From: Hyphomicrobium album
GTDB taxonomy: Bacteria > Pseudomonadota > Alphaproteobacteria > Rhizobiales > Hyphomicrobiaceae
Assembly: GCF_009708035.1 (NCBI RefSeq)
Contig: NZ_WMBQ01000001.1
Coordinates: 1,054,001-1,118,000, forward strand
Length of the DNA: 64,000 nt
Direction: 5' to 3'
A program made the translations under genes and the position numbers. The notes beneath the pieces are model-generated. The model had not been told where the DNA came from, made no database searches, and saw nothing but the letters and a program-made list of their open reading frames with translations. How positions within the stretch are numbered: position 1 is the first letter of the stretch; each line of letters starts with the position of its first letter. Positions 1-8,974 of this stretch are shown here, in pieces.

Positions 1-2123
1 GAAATGCCGATGCCGAGATCCTGCAGCCTGCCGAGAGCGTCGGCTACCTCGGTGCCTTCCTGCATCAACACAGATTCGGTGATCTCGAGCTCGAGCCGGC
101 TCGGCGACAGCGATGAAGCGCCCAGCGCCTGGATCACCGACTGGCGCACGTGCCCGGAGCGGAACTGCGCAACCGACAGGTTCACGGCGACGCGTACGTT
201 TTTCGGCCAGCTTGCCGCTTCCTGGCACGCCTCACGCAACGCCCATTCGCCGAGCTGCACGATGAAGCCGGTATCCTCGGCGAGGCCGACGAATTCCACC
301 GGCGAGATGACGCCGCGCTCGGGGTGGTTCCAGCGCAACAACGCCTCGAATCCGGCAATCTCGTTGTCAGCCAGGTTGAGCTGTGGCTGGTAATAGAGCT
401 CGAACTGGCTTTCGCGCAGGCCCACGCGCATGTCCTGCTCGAGTTTGTGGCGGGCGCGCACGCGCTCGTCCAGCTCGCGCTCGAAGAAGCGCGAGTTGCC
501 CGGGCCATCTTTTTTGGCGCGGTTGAGGGCGAGATCGGCCGCCTTCAGAAGCTCGTCGGGGTCTTTGCCGTCCGCCGGTCCCACGGCAACACCGACGCTG
601 ACGCTGATCGTTACCGACTGGTCGTCGATGTCGAAGGAGGTGCCAAGCACCGCGTGGACGCGCTTGACGAGCGCGTCGGCCGCCTTGGCCGGCTCGTTGG
701 TCAGCTGCAGCACGGCGAATTCGTCACCGCCGACCCGCGCCACCATGTCGACCCCGTCGAGGCGGCGGCGCAGACGCTGGGCGACAGCCTGCAGCAGCGC
801 ATCGCCGATCGAGGGACCGAACGTGTCGTTGACCTCCTTGAAGCGATCGATTTCGAACAGGAGGACGACGAGCTGGCTCCCCTCCAGCGCGTCGCCGATG
901 AGCGCCTGATCCATGCGCTCGCGCAACTGCACGCGATTGGGCAGGTCGGTCAGCGCATCGTGCCGCGCCAGGTGGGAAAGCTTCGCCTCGATGCGACGCA
1001 GCTCGGTGACGTCATCGTGCGTGGCGACCCAGCCGCCGCCCTGCATCGGCTCGTGGGTAATGGCGATGACGCGGCCGTCTCCCAGCTCGTGCAGACGGGT
1101 GTTGCGCACGGCCTCGCGCGCGGAAGCGAGGCGCTCCTCCAAATAGGCAGCGGGGTCGCCGCCGTCGTAGAGCCCATTCTCGATGCGGCTTTCGACGATC
1201 TTGCGGAACGGCGTGCCACGCTTGGCGAGCTCTTTCGACAGGCCGTAAATCTGGATGTAGCGGTCGTTGCAGACGAGGAGCTTCTGGTCCTCGTCGAACA
1301 TGCACAAGCCCTGGGTCATATTCTCCAGGGCGGCGTTGAACAGGCGGTTTTGCTCACTGAGCTCTGCGTCGCGCCGGTCGAGCGCGGCGAGCGCCGCTTC
1401 CGCCTGCTCGCGGGCCCTGGTGGATTCCTGCAGATGCTGCTGCGCGGCCTCGAGGGCCTCGCCGTAGTCGGCAGCATGTGCCGCGCGGCCGAGGATGCGC
1501 CGCGCCTTGTAGGCTCCGCCGACCAGGATGAGAACGAGGCCGGCGAGCGACAGGATGCGCACTAGCTCCGACGCCGGCAGATTGAACAGCGCCGCTAGAT
1601 AGCTGCGGACATCCGATGCCGCCGCCGCCGAAGTGGACAACAGCGGCGCAAGGCAGATGAACATGCTCCACCCGGCCAGCGCGACGAGCCCGGCAATGGC
1701 GATGGGCCGCGGATGCAGCCGCCAAGCGCGCACGGTAACGATAAGCAGCAGGATGGCGAAGGCCGGCGGGCGGATGATGATGGACCCGGGGCTGTCGACG
1801 TCGGCGTGGTAAATCCAAATCAGCGATAGCACTGCGAGCACGTCGAAAACGTTCAGCGCATCGAGCAGGCGCTCCGGCAGCTCCTTCCTTTTCGTCAGGA
1901 ACCAACGCAGCACCGAGCTGACAATGAGCGCACCGAGCGCGAGCGTTCCCCAGCTCAAGAGACCCGATAGCGCGTGCGTCTCCCCGTAGGCGAAGATGGC
2001 CAGCAACGCGATGCTGCCCTGAGCAACCGCAATGGCCTGCTCACCCTTGACGTCCTGCTCGTACAGCGTCTGCGCCAGACGGCGCGAAGGGTTGTACCGC
2101 CGAGCACCCCCGACAGCACGCAT
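1..2123 (-). CDS. Membrane PAS-GGDEF-EAL cyclic-di-GMP signalling protein (C-terminus beyond window)
   Basis: Predicted to make and/or degrade cyclic-di-GMP. The reverse strand translates as one frame of about 707 codons that leaves the window at base 1. The first ~205 residues carry about five hydrophobic segments. A PAS domain follows (~258-371), then GGDEF (~388-545, with RVGGDEF at ~460), then an EAL domain (FEALLRW at ~590) that is cut off. The first metal-binding Asp of GGDEF is Glu (FEIDRFK), and the RxxD inhibitory site reads DGVD, so product inhibition at that site is unlikely. The EAL signature is intact in the part visible. The ATG at 2123 is preceded directly by AGGAG, and an in-frame stop lies at 2163-2165, so no much longer protein is possible. 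Family assignment is firm; which activity dominates is unknown. Confidence 0.93.
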   Translation of the reverse strand, partial: MRAVGGARRYNPSRRLAQTLYEQDVKGEQAIAVAQGSIALLAIFAYGETHALSGLLSWGTLALGALIVSSVLRWFLTKRKELPERLLDALNVFDVLAVLSLIWIYHADVDSPGSIIIRPPAFAILLLIVTVRAWRLHPRPIAIAGLVALAGWSMFICLAPLLSTSAAAASDVRSYLAALFNLPASELVRILSLAGLVLILVGGAYKARRILGRAAHAADYGEALEAAQQHLQESTRAREQAEAALAALDRRDAELSEQNRLFNAALENMTQGLCMFDEDQKLLVCNDRYIQIYGLSKELAKRGTPFRKIVESRIENGLYDGGDPAAYLEERLASAREAVRNTRLHELGDGRVIAITHEPMQGGGWVATHDDVTELRRIEAKLSHLARHDALTDLPNRVQLRERMDQALIGDALEGSQLVVLLFEIDRFKEVNDTFGPSIGDALLQAVAQRLRRRLDGVDMVARVGGDEFAVLQLTNEPAKAADALVKRVHAVLGTSFDIDDQSVTISVSVGVAVGPADGKDPDELLKAADLALNRAKKDGPGNSRFFERELDERVRARHKLEQDMRVGLRESQFELYYQPQLNLADNEIAGFEALLRWNHPERGVISPVEFVGLAEDTGFIVQLGEWALREACQEAASWPKNVRVAVNLSVAQFRSGHVRQSVIQALGASSLSPSRLELEITESVLMQEGTEVADALGRLQDLGIGI

Positions 2124-2374
2124 CTCCTGCTTTGACGGTGTCGGCGTGACTGGCAACTGACGTCACTCCCCGCGCGTGGTTCACGCTTCTTTTTTGCGCA
2201 TGCCGGCGACGCGCGGAAAGCTCCGGACTTCCGCGCGCCGGCTTGGATTGCACGAGCCGGAAAGTGTCACAGGCGGCGTTACGTATCCCTTTGTTTGCAG
2301 GGTGTTTGTCCGAGGAACCGTCCCCCAAGCTGCAGCTGGGTTAATGGGCGGTAACCTGACCGCGCCCGCGTGCG

Positions 2375-2947
2375 CTATTTCTGGACACCCTCGATCTCCA
2401 GAGCCAGCTCGACGGCCGTCGACGACGGCCCGAGGTTGTAGTTGATGCCGAAATCCTTGAGCGGCAGGGTGGTCGTGCCGGTGAAGCCCTCGCGCTTTCC
2501 GCCCCACGGATCGTCGCCCCCGCCGACGCGCGTGGCCGCGATGGCGATCTCCTTGGTGACGCCATGCAGGGTCAGGTTGCCGGTGATCGTCGCCTTGTCG
2601 CCGTCGAGCTTTACCGAGGTGCTCTCGAAGGTCGCCGTGGGGAAGCTTGCGGTATCGAGGAAGTCCTTGCCGCGGAGGTGCTTGTCGCGCTCGGCGTGGT
2701 TGGAGTTGATGGAGTTGGTGTCGACCTCGACGTTGACCTTGGAGGCGGACGGGTTCGCCGCGTCGAACGCAAACGTTCCCTTGAAGGTATCGAAGCGTCC
2801 CGTGAGCCAGCTGAACCCCAGGTGCTTGATGCGGAAGTTGATCGACGCGTGCGCCTTGTCCGCGTCGATCACGTAGTCGGCGGCGGTCGCCGGGGCGGCC
2901 GACAACACGGCGGCGATGAGCGCAAGCGAGGCAGGGGTAAGCTTCAT
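2375..2947 (-). CDS. YceI family periplasmic lipid-binding protein
   Basis: Secreted 190-residue protein of the YceI family, whose members form a lipocalin-like barrel that binds polyisoprenoids or other amphiphiles in the periplasm. A signal peptide is clear (residues 1-22, ending PATAA before DYVID). The YceI hallmarks follow: a DxxHS/A-like start (DADKAHASINF), a GRFDTFKGTFAFD strand, an AERDKHLRGKDFLD motif and FPTATFEST. Length matches the family (about 180-195). It starts 10 bases after the cytochrome b561 gene ends, so the two are very likely one transcript; the same pairing is known for E. coli yceJ-yceI. The ligand cannot be told from sequence. Confidence 0.95.
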   Translation of the reverse strand: MKLTPASLALIAAVLSAAPATAADYVIDADKAHASINFRIKHLGFSWLTGRFDTFKGTFAFDAANPSASKVNVEVDTNSINSNHAERDKHLRGKDFLDTASFPTATFESTSVKLDGDKATITGNLTLHGVTKEIAIAATRVGGGDDPWGGKREGFTGTTTLPLKDFGINYNLGPSSTAVELALEIEGVQK

Positions 2948-2957
2948 GTGTAGCTCC

Positions 2958-3521
2958 TCAGGGGTTCTGCTGATTTTTGGGTGGGCCCGACCACATCCGC
3001 GCCAGGATGCGGCTGCGATCGATGAAGTGATGCTTGAGGGAGGCGACGGCGTGCAGCAGCACGAGGACCATGGTGATGTCGGCGAGCAGCTCGTGCAGCT
3101 CGCCCGCCGTCTTCTCCATCGGCTTGTCGTGGATGAGCGCCGGGACGCTGAACCAGTCGAACACCTCGAGCGGGCGGCCGTCAGCCGTCGACATCAGATA
3201 GCCGCTCACCATCAGCGCGAACAGCAAGGGGTAGAAGCCCCAGTGCACGATGGTAGCGGCGTAGCGCTCATACGCGGATAGCTCTGCGTCGCTCGGCTTG
3301 TCGTTGAACAGTTTCCACACGAAGCGGCCGACGAGCATGATGAGCAGCAGCATGCCGACGCTGCGATGAATGTCGGGAGCGGTGCGGTAGTAGGGGCTGT
3401 AGTAGTTGAGGTCGACCATCCACAGGCCGAGCACGTACATGCCGACGATCGCGACCGCCATTCCCCAATGGATAATGCGCGTCGGCAGGCCATAGCCGGC
3501 GGCGGTATCGCGAACCTGCAT
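2958..3521 (-). CDS. Cytochrome b561 family membrane protein
   Basis: Four-helix inner-membrane di-haem cytochrome b561 of 187 residues, likely passing electrons between quinol and a periplasmic acceptor. Conserved histidines sit where haem ligands are expected: RIIHWGMAV (helix 1), DIHRSVGML (helix 2), ATIVHWGFYP (helix 3) and ELHELL...LLHAVASLKHH (helix 4). The start ATG at 3521 was chosen because the family motif begins within 12 residues of it and a GGGAGGGGA stretch lies upstream. A longer in-frame reading to 3869 adds 116 residues with no similarity to the family and overlaps the divergent FecR gene. First gene of a pair with yceI. Confidence 0.93.
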   Translation of the reverse strand: MQVRDTAAGYGLPTRIIHWGMAVAIVGMYVLGLWMVDLNYYSPYYRTAPDIHRSVGMLLLIMLVGRFVWKLFNDKPSDAELSAYERYAATIVHWGFYPLLFALMVSGYLMSTADGRPLEVFDWFSVPALIHDKPMEKTAGELHELLADITMVLVLLHAVASLKHHFIDRSRILARMWSGPPKNQQNP

Positions 3522-3762
3522 GCGGACCGATCCCCTCCCGTTGCCGCCCCGCTGATGTAGGCAGTCCGAGGGCAAGGTCAACTGCCGGCGCCGATCAAGG
3601 CTCGGGGAAAATTTTCCGGGGGCGCGGGGGGGGGCGGGTAAAACGGCGTCCTTCCATGAGCGATGTTCCCCGGGGAACAGACGGCAGGGCGGCGATGCGG
3701 CGAAGTGGCCGCTCTGCTGGGAGCGGCAGCAACGCCTATCCCCACCCTGAAAGGTGGACCCT

Positions 3763-4737
3763 ATGCGCATTCCAAGCCCTGCGATTTGCATTTCGGCTTT
3801 GCTGATGAGCGGTGGTGCCGCCGTCGCGGCCCCCGGTGACGCCATCGGCTCGGCGGTCACGGTCGTCAACTACGTCACAGCTTCGCTGGAGAATGCCGGC
3901 GACGAGCGGCAGCTGGCGAGCGGCGACGATGTCCGCCAGCAGGAGATGATCGAGGTCGACCAGGATAGCCGCAGCGAGATCGAGCTCAACGACCGAACCA
4001 AGCTGGCGCTCGGCCCGGGAGCGCGGATGCTGCTCGACAAGTTCGTGTACGATCCCGACTTGAGCGGCGGCGCCATCGTCGTCAATCTCATCAAGGGGAC
4101 GTTCCGTTTCATCACCGGCATCGCCGCCAAGCCCGCGTATGTCATCCGCACACCCGCCGCGTCGATCACCGTGCGCGGCACGATCTTCGACGTCTTCGTC
4201 ATCAACGCCAATGAGACCTGGCTGCTGCTCAGCGAAGGCGCGGTCGAAGCGTGCACCGAGAGCGGCAAGTGCCTGCTGCACGACGAGCCGGGCAAGATCA
4301 TCCGCATCACCCGCGACGACATCGACACGCCCGCCAAGTGGGCCAACCTGCGCAAGCGCGACATCGACTTCGACGACGCGTTCCCGTTCATCGTCCGGCC
4401 GCCCAAGATCGATCCCGATCCGATCTTCTCGAGGGAGGATATCGTGAAGATGGATGCGGAGGACTATCCCGAGGACCCGCCGCGCGAGACGAAGCCGACG
4501 AAAGTGAAGCCGCAGAAGATCGAGTACGAGGAGCCGTACACGCCGCCGCCGCGCAAGGTGAAGATCAAGCGCGAATATCGCGAACACCGCACCTACCCGC
4601 GCGAGGCCCACTACGAACCGAAGCGGCACGGACGCGGTCGCGAGATCCTCAAGAAAGGTATTAAGGCCGGCGTCGCCGTCGGTGTCGGGTTGGGCGTCGG
4701 CTACGGTATCGCCAAGGTGCTGCGCCGCAAGTACTAG
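3763..4737 (+). CDS. FecR-domain protein with basic Gly-rich C-terminal tail
   Basis: Secreted or envelope-anchored 324-residue protein. A signal peptide (MRIPSPAICISALLMSGGAAVA) is followed by a FecR domain (~35-170), visible as DVRQQEMIEVDQDSRSEIEL, the GGAIVVNLIKGTFRFITG strand and a TPAASITVRGTIFDV segment. The rest is rich in Lys, Pro and acidic residues and ends in a hydrophobic glycine-rich stretch (AGVAVGVGLGVGYGIA) and RRKY, which could lie in or across a membrane. AAAGG precedes the ATG with about 8 bases of spacing. It runs into the CHASE2 cyclase gene: both stop codons share the palindrome CTAG at 4734-4737. FecR proteins are often encoded beside CHASE2 cyclases, so a joint sensory role is plausible but inferred. 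Confidence 0.88.
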   Translation: MRIPSPAICISALLMSGGAAVAAPGDAIGSAVTVVNYVTASLENAGDERQLASGDDVRQQEMIEVDQDSRSEIELNDRTKLALGPGARMLLDKFVYDPDLSGGAIVVNLIKGTFRFITGIAAKPAYVIRTPAASITVRGTIFDVFVINANETWLLLSEGAVEACTESGKCLLHDEPGKIIRITRDDIDTPAKWANLRKRDIDFDDAFPFIVRPPKIDPDPIFSREDIVKMDAEDYPEDPPRETKPTKVKPQKIEYEEPYTPPPRKVKIKREYREHRTYPREAHYEPKRHGRGREILKKGIKAGVAVGVGLGVGYGIAKVLRRKY

Positions 4738-6974
4738 GCGTCGATGCTCGCGGGCTGACGTTCGAGCTGGCGATGGTAATGCTCGTAAAGCCGGGCCAGC
4801 GGCGCTCCGCCGAGCTCCGCGCATTCGGCGAGTGCGGCCCTCGCACCCTTGGCGTCATCCGTGGCAACGGCGGCTAAGAGATGGGCATGCGCCCCCTTCA
4901 AGCGCGCGAAACTCTCGGAAGCTTCGACCGCTTCGTCGCCGATGAGCGCAAAGATGCGCTCGGGCCGCTCCTTGCCGCGCACCTTGACCGAGGCGAGCTC
5001 GAGGAAGGCCAGGCGCGGCGCGGCGAGCGCGGTCTGCTCGCCGACGATGATCGGCGCGCCGTAGGCCTTCGTCTCGCCTTCGAGGCGCGAGGCAATGTTC
5101 ACCACGTCGCCGAGGATGGAATAGTCGAAGCGCTGCGGCGAGCCGACGTTGCCGACGCAGCAGTCGCCGGTGTTGAGCCCGATGCCGAGCTGCACGCGCG
5201 GGGCAGTGACACCGCCGGCCGCCGCCTCGGCCGCCCATAGCGCGTTCAAACGCTCCAGCTGCTCCTGCATGCGCAGCGCCGCGCGGCAGGCGTTCGTCGC
5301 GTGCGCGTCGTCGAGCAACGGCGCGTTCCAGAACGCCATCACCGCGTCGCCCATGAACTTGTCGATGGTGCCGCGGTTTTCCAGGATGATGTCGGAGAGC
5401 GGCGTGAACAGCCGGTTGAGGAAGGCGATCAGCCCCTCGGCGGTGAGGCCCTCGGCGATGCCGGTGAAGCCGCGCACATCGGCGAACAGAACCGTCACCT
5501 CGCGCGTCTCGCCGCCGAGTTTCAGCTTGTCGTGGTTGCGCGCCAGCTCCTCCACCAGCGGCGCGGCGACGTAGTGCCCGAAGGCGGAACGCACGCGCGA
5601 GCGCTCGCGCTCCGTGGCGATGTAGCCGGTGAGCGAGGTGGCGAGATAGACGAGCAGCAAGGCAATCGACGGGTAGACCGGATCGAGGAGGTAGCCGGCG
5701 TTGGTGTAGGCGAGCCAGGAGGAGGCGAAGACGGCGAGGACGGCAGCGGCGCCGATAGCCGCGGCGCCGATGGCACCGAGGCGCCCGATCAGCCATGCGA
5801 GTGCGCCGCCGACCAAGACGAGATAGACCAGCTCCAACCCCGTCGCTAAAGCCGGGCGGCTCAGATGCTCGCCGGACAACATCTGCTCCAGCGCCTGCGC
5901 GTGCACCTCGACGCCCGGCACAGCCGGATCGAGCGGCGTGGCGCGCAAGTCGAGCAAGCCGACGGCGCTTGTGCCGATGAGGATGTCGCGCCCGGCCACC
6001 TCTTTGGGATCGAAGGATGGCACTAGAACTCGATACGCCGAGATGTAGCGGCGCGGGTCGGGACGCGCGAAGCGCAGCCACAGCTCGCCGTCGGGATCGG
6101 TGGGGAGCACGGTCTTGCCGACCCGCACCTGCTCGACGCCAGTGCGCTGGCCGAACGCCGTGAAGCCGCTGCCGCCCGAGGAGCGCACGAACACCGTCGT
6201 CTCCTTGGTGGCAATGCGCAGAGTCTCCAGCGGCAGCGATGGATAGAGCACGCCGCCGATGGAGAGGAGCAGCGGCACGCGGCGCACCACCTGATCGCGC
6301 TCGGGCAGCCAGTTGACGGCGCCGAGGCCCTTCGCGGCGTCGGTCAGCACCGAGAGGCTAGGTACCGTGCCCCTAAAACGAGGAACGAACTGCAACGGGT
6401 CGTCACCCGCGATGGCAAAACCCACATGAGGCTTGGGAGGCGGCGCCGTGCCTGCCGTCTCACCCGCGAGGCCGATGATGGAAGGGGAAGCGGCGATCGC
6501 CGCAGCGAGGCGCGCATCGTTCGACGGCAGCGCGGTCGCCTTGTCGACGAGCAGCTTGAGATCGGGCTGCTCGGAAAAGAGCTTGGCGAACTCGCCCGCC
6601 GACCAGCGGTCCGGCTCGGCGAGAATAAGGTCGAGGGTGATGGTCCGCGCGCCGGCTTCCTTCAGGCGCTCGACGATCTCCGCCAGGCGCGTGCGCGGCC
6701 AGGGCCACTGGCCGAGCTTGTGCAAGGAGGCATCGTCGATGTCGACGATGCGCACTGGCAAGGTCGGGTCGAGCTGTCGCGGAGCGAGATCGAGGTAGGT
6801 GTCGAACACAGAGAGCCGCAGCCGCGACACCGGGGCCGGGTCGGCCACGCGCAGCAGCACGGCGACGACGAGGAGCGCCGCGGCAAGCAGGACGTGGATC
6901 GATGGCGAGCGCAGGGCCGACACCTTGAAGCTGGCGGCGTCCTTCGCCGCGTGGCGATCATAGCGCCTGAGCAC
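4734..6974 (-). CDS. CHASE2 sensor adenylate/guanylate cyclase
   Basis: Transmembrane class III nucleotide cyclase of 746 residues, expected to make cAMP in response to an extracytoplasmic signal. Order: an N-terminal membrane helix (~27-43), a periplasmic CHASE2 domain (~55-365), three membrane helices (~380-455), then the cyclase domain (~490-675). Metal-binding aspartates are D499 (FADVRGFTG) and D543 (KFMGD). K539 and S619 occupy the purine-selecting positions, with Ser where Asp or Thr is usual. N626 and R630 are the transition-state pair (VVNIASRLE). All catalytic residues are present, so it should be active. The start is GTG at 6974 without a good ribosome binding site, and an internal GTG at residue 18 is an alternative. 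Converges on the FecR gene. Confidence 0.94.
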   Translation of the reverse strand: MLRRYDRHAAKDAASFKVSALRSPSIHVLLAAALLVVAVLLRVADPAPVSRLRLSVFDTYLDLAPRQLDPTLPVRIVDIDDASLHKLGQWPWPRTRLAEIVERLKEAGARTITLDLILAEPDRWSAGEFAKLFSEQPDLKLLVDKATALPSNDARLAAAIAASPSIIGLAGETAGTAPPPKPHVGFAIAGDDPLQFVPRFRGTVPSLSVLTDAAKGLGAVNWLPERDQVVRRVPLLLSIGGVLYPSLPLETLRIATKETTVFVRSSGGSGFTAFGQRTGVEQVRVGKTVLPTDPDGELWLRFARPDPRRYISAYRVLVPSFDPKEVAGRDILIGTSAVGLLDLRATPLDPAVPGVEVHAQALEQMLSGEHLSRPALATGLELVYLVLVGGALAWLIGRLGAIGAAAIGAAAVLAVFASSWLAYTNAGYLLDPVYPSIALLLVYLATSLTGYIATERERSRVRSAFGHYVAAPLVEELARNHDKLKLGGETREVTVLFADVRGFTGIAEGLTAEGLIAFLNRLFTPLSDIILENRGTIDKFMGDAVMAFWNAPLLDDAHATNACRAALRMQEQLERLNALWAAEAAAGGVTAPRVQLGIGLNTGDCCVGNVGSPQRFDYSILGDVVNIASRLEGETKAYGAPIIVGEQTALAAPRLAFLELASVKVRGKERPERIFALIGDEAVEASESFARLKGAHAHLLAAVATDDAKGARAALAECAELGGAPLARLYEHYHRQLERQPASIDA

Positions 6975-6998
6975 GGGCCGGGGCCACTGCCCCGGACA

Positions 6999-7766
6999 CT
7001 ACTTGGTGACCGACGCCAGCCAGTCGGCACAGCCCCCCGCGAGCTTTGCGGCTCCTTCCTCCATGATCAGGAAGTGGCCGCGCCCCGCCGCCTCCTCGAA
7101 AGTTGCATTGGCATAGAGCCCGGCGACCTTGCGGCCGGTCGCCGCCGAAATGACCTTGTCGTCGGAGCCCGAGACGACGAGCACCGGACACGTCACCTTG
7201 GCGATGTCGACGGCGGTGGCGTGCTCCAGGTCGAACATCCAAAAGAAAAGCTCGAACAATGCGCGGCCGGACTCGGCGCTGAACATGTCGAAGACGCGGT
7301 TCTGCGCCTGCGGGTCGAGGCTCGCGAGCGAGTCTCCCTTCGCCACCTCGAACGACGGATTGAGCGCCTTGTCCCAGAAGGGCGCCGCCTGCATCAGACC
7401 CTTGGCGAGGTTCATCTCGTCGGCCGTCGACGGCAGCACCCCCCACGGCGGCGCCGGGGTGAGAAGCACGAGAGCGCGGGCGAGGCCTTGGGCGGCGAGC
7501 TGCTGGGCGATGATCCCGCCCATCGAATGGCCGACGATGATCGGCGGCGCGGCGTAGCGCTTCACGAACGCCGCCATGTCGCGCGTGTAGTCAGCGATGC
7601 CGAGCTTGGCGAGCCTCGGGTCGGGCGGCAACGTGGGGCCGGGCACGTGGTATGGCAGATCGGGGGCGGCGCAATTGAAGCCGCGCGCCGCGAGAACCGG
7701 CATCAAGTCGGAAAAGCACCAGCCGCCGCAGAAGGCGCCATGAATGAGAACGATGTCCTGGGTCAT
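6999..7766 (-). CDS. Alpha/beta hydrolase
   Basis: Cytoplasmic alpha/beta-hydrolase-fold enzyme of 255 residues. The oxyanion motif HGAFCGGW (9-16), nucleophile elbow GHSMGG (Ser81), acid Asp202/203 (SGSDDKV) and His231 (GRGHFLI) form a complete triad. This set resembles the salicylate/methyl-ester esterase and plant hydroxynitrile lyase-like branch, but the substrate is not identifiable. The ATG at 7766 has GGAGG about 8 bases upstream. It ends 24 bases before the cyclase start on the same strand, so the two could share a transcript. Confidence 0.92.
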   Translation of the reverse strand: MTQDIVLIHGAFCGGWCFSDLMPVLAARGFNCAAPDLPYHVPGPTLPPDPRLAKLGIADYTRDMAAFVKRYAAPPIIVGHSMGGIIAQQLAAQGLARALVLLTPAPPWGVLPSTADEMNLAKGLMQAAPFWDKALNPSFEVAKGDSLASLDPQAQNRVFDMFSAESGRALFELFFWMFDLEHATAVDIAKVTCPVLVVSGSDDKVISAATGRKVAGLYANATFEEAAGRGHFLIMEEGAAKLAGGCADWLASVTK

Positions 7767-7983
7767 GTTGCCGATCCTCCGCTGCGAGCGCAGAATGCCA
7801 GTCGCCGGTTACGAATTCACGTGGGGGCGCGGCATGGCAACGCGTCGCCGACCTCGTGGCCACAGCCCGAAGCATGAACGACGAGCAAGAGGCCAGAGCG
7901 GGACGCAACGACGACGCGCTCGCCTTCCGACGCAGGGACCACTTCCCAACGAGCGACGATGCGCCAGGGGCCGGCGCCCGCCG

Positions 7984-8946
7984 TCAACCGCCGGGCACCT
8001 TGGTCCAGGTGCCGTCGGGATCGAATACTTCCATCGCCGCGGCTTTACGCGCGGTCTCCGCTCCGAGATCCCTCTGGAAGACAACCCCGTTGTGGTCGAC
8101 GATGAACGTCATCACGCCAGAGTTGGCGTATTCGGCAGGCGCGGCGACGAGGCCGAAGCCGCCAATCATGCGTCCGCCAATCACATAGTCGCGCGCGCCG
8201 CCCGGGGCGTCCTTGCCCTGGGCTGTCAGCACCTTGAACAGATACCCGTGGTATGGCGTGGGGCCGTCCGCCTTGCGCCGATATCCTTCGGCGCGCGCCT
8301 CGGCTATGAGCGGGCCGAACGGGCTTTCCGGCTCGCCGTCGGCTGTTGGCCAGAAAAGACCATCCTTCTTGCCCTCGCTGCTCAGTAGTTTGTGTGCGTA
8401 CTGCACGCCGTTACCGTCACGGTCGGCTTCGGCATACTCGCGCTGTGCGTCAACGTAGGCGCGCAGCACCTCGATTGCAGCAAGCTCGTTTTCGCCGATG
8501 CGCCGGTCCAGGATCTCGACGGCGCCCGCGTCGGTATCGAAGTGCCACGAGCCCGCGTCGCCGACGATAGGGATAGGGAAGGGAAACTCGTCCTTGCCGA
8601 TTAGGAGCACGACACGGGCGTCGCCTTCCGTAACCAGATCGTGGCGCTCCGCGTAGGCGGCTTCGAACCGCTCGCGCGCAGCAGCGTCGGAGACGGCGTC
8701 CCCTGAACTCGCGAGCTTGCGACCTTTGTCGCCCAGCACGGCGACGATGCCATCGATGCCGCCCGACTTGACTGCAGCCACGAGCGCGTCGATGGCTTCT
8801 TGCGGCGACTTATAGGTTGCCTGCTGCGATGCTGCGGTCGCACGCGTGTCGACCGCCGTGGTCAAGAATACGCTGCCGGCAACCAGCAGAGCTGCGAGCA
8901 GGGTCGGCCACCAATGGCCAATCTTTACCGGTCCGGAGCGCTTCAT
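7984..8946 (-). CDS. DUF2950 family secreted protein
   Basis: Exported 320-residue protein of the DUF2950 family, function unknown. An N-terminal hydrophobic segment (~9-35) acts as signal or anchor. The family body follows: YKSPQEAIDALVAAVKSGG near residue 50, a repeated GDKGRKL/GDAGSWHFDTDAG pattern, and a conserved C-terminal block ending FIVDHNGVVFQRDLG. The ATG at 8946 was preferred because GGAGG lies about 6 bases upstream; an in-frame reading to 9066 would overlap the DUF3300 gene. It follows that gene by 28 bases. DUF3300 and DUF2950 genes are commonly adjacent, which suggests a shared envelope role that has not been defined. Confidence 0.88.
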   Translation of the reverse strand: MKRSGPVKIGHWWPTLLAALLVAGSVFLTTAVDTRATAASQQATYKSPQEAIDALVAAVKSGGIDGIVAVLGDKGRKLASSGDAVSDAAARERFEAAYAERHDLVTEGDARVVLLIGKDEFPFPIPIVGDAGSWHFDTDAGAVEILDRRIGENELAAIEVLRAYVDAQREYAEADRDGNGVQYAHKLLSSEGKKDGLFWPTADGEPESPFGPLIAEARAEGYRRKADGPTPYHGYLFKVLTAQGKDAPGGARDYVIGGRMIGGFGLVAAPAEYANSGVMTFIVDHNGVVFQRDLGAETARKAAAMEVFDPDGTWTKVPGG

Positions 8947-8974
8947 GACATCCTCCGCATCCATTCGCGTGCAA

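Noticed and set aside
150-1565. 471-codon open frame on the plus strand
   Set aside because: Antisense shadow of the PAS-GGDEF-EAL gene; the minus strand gives clear domains.
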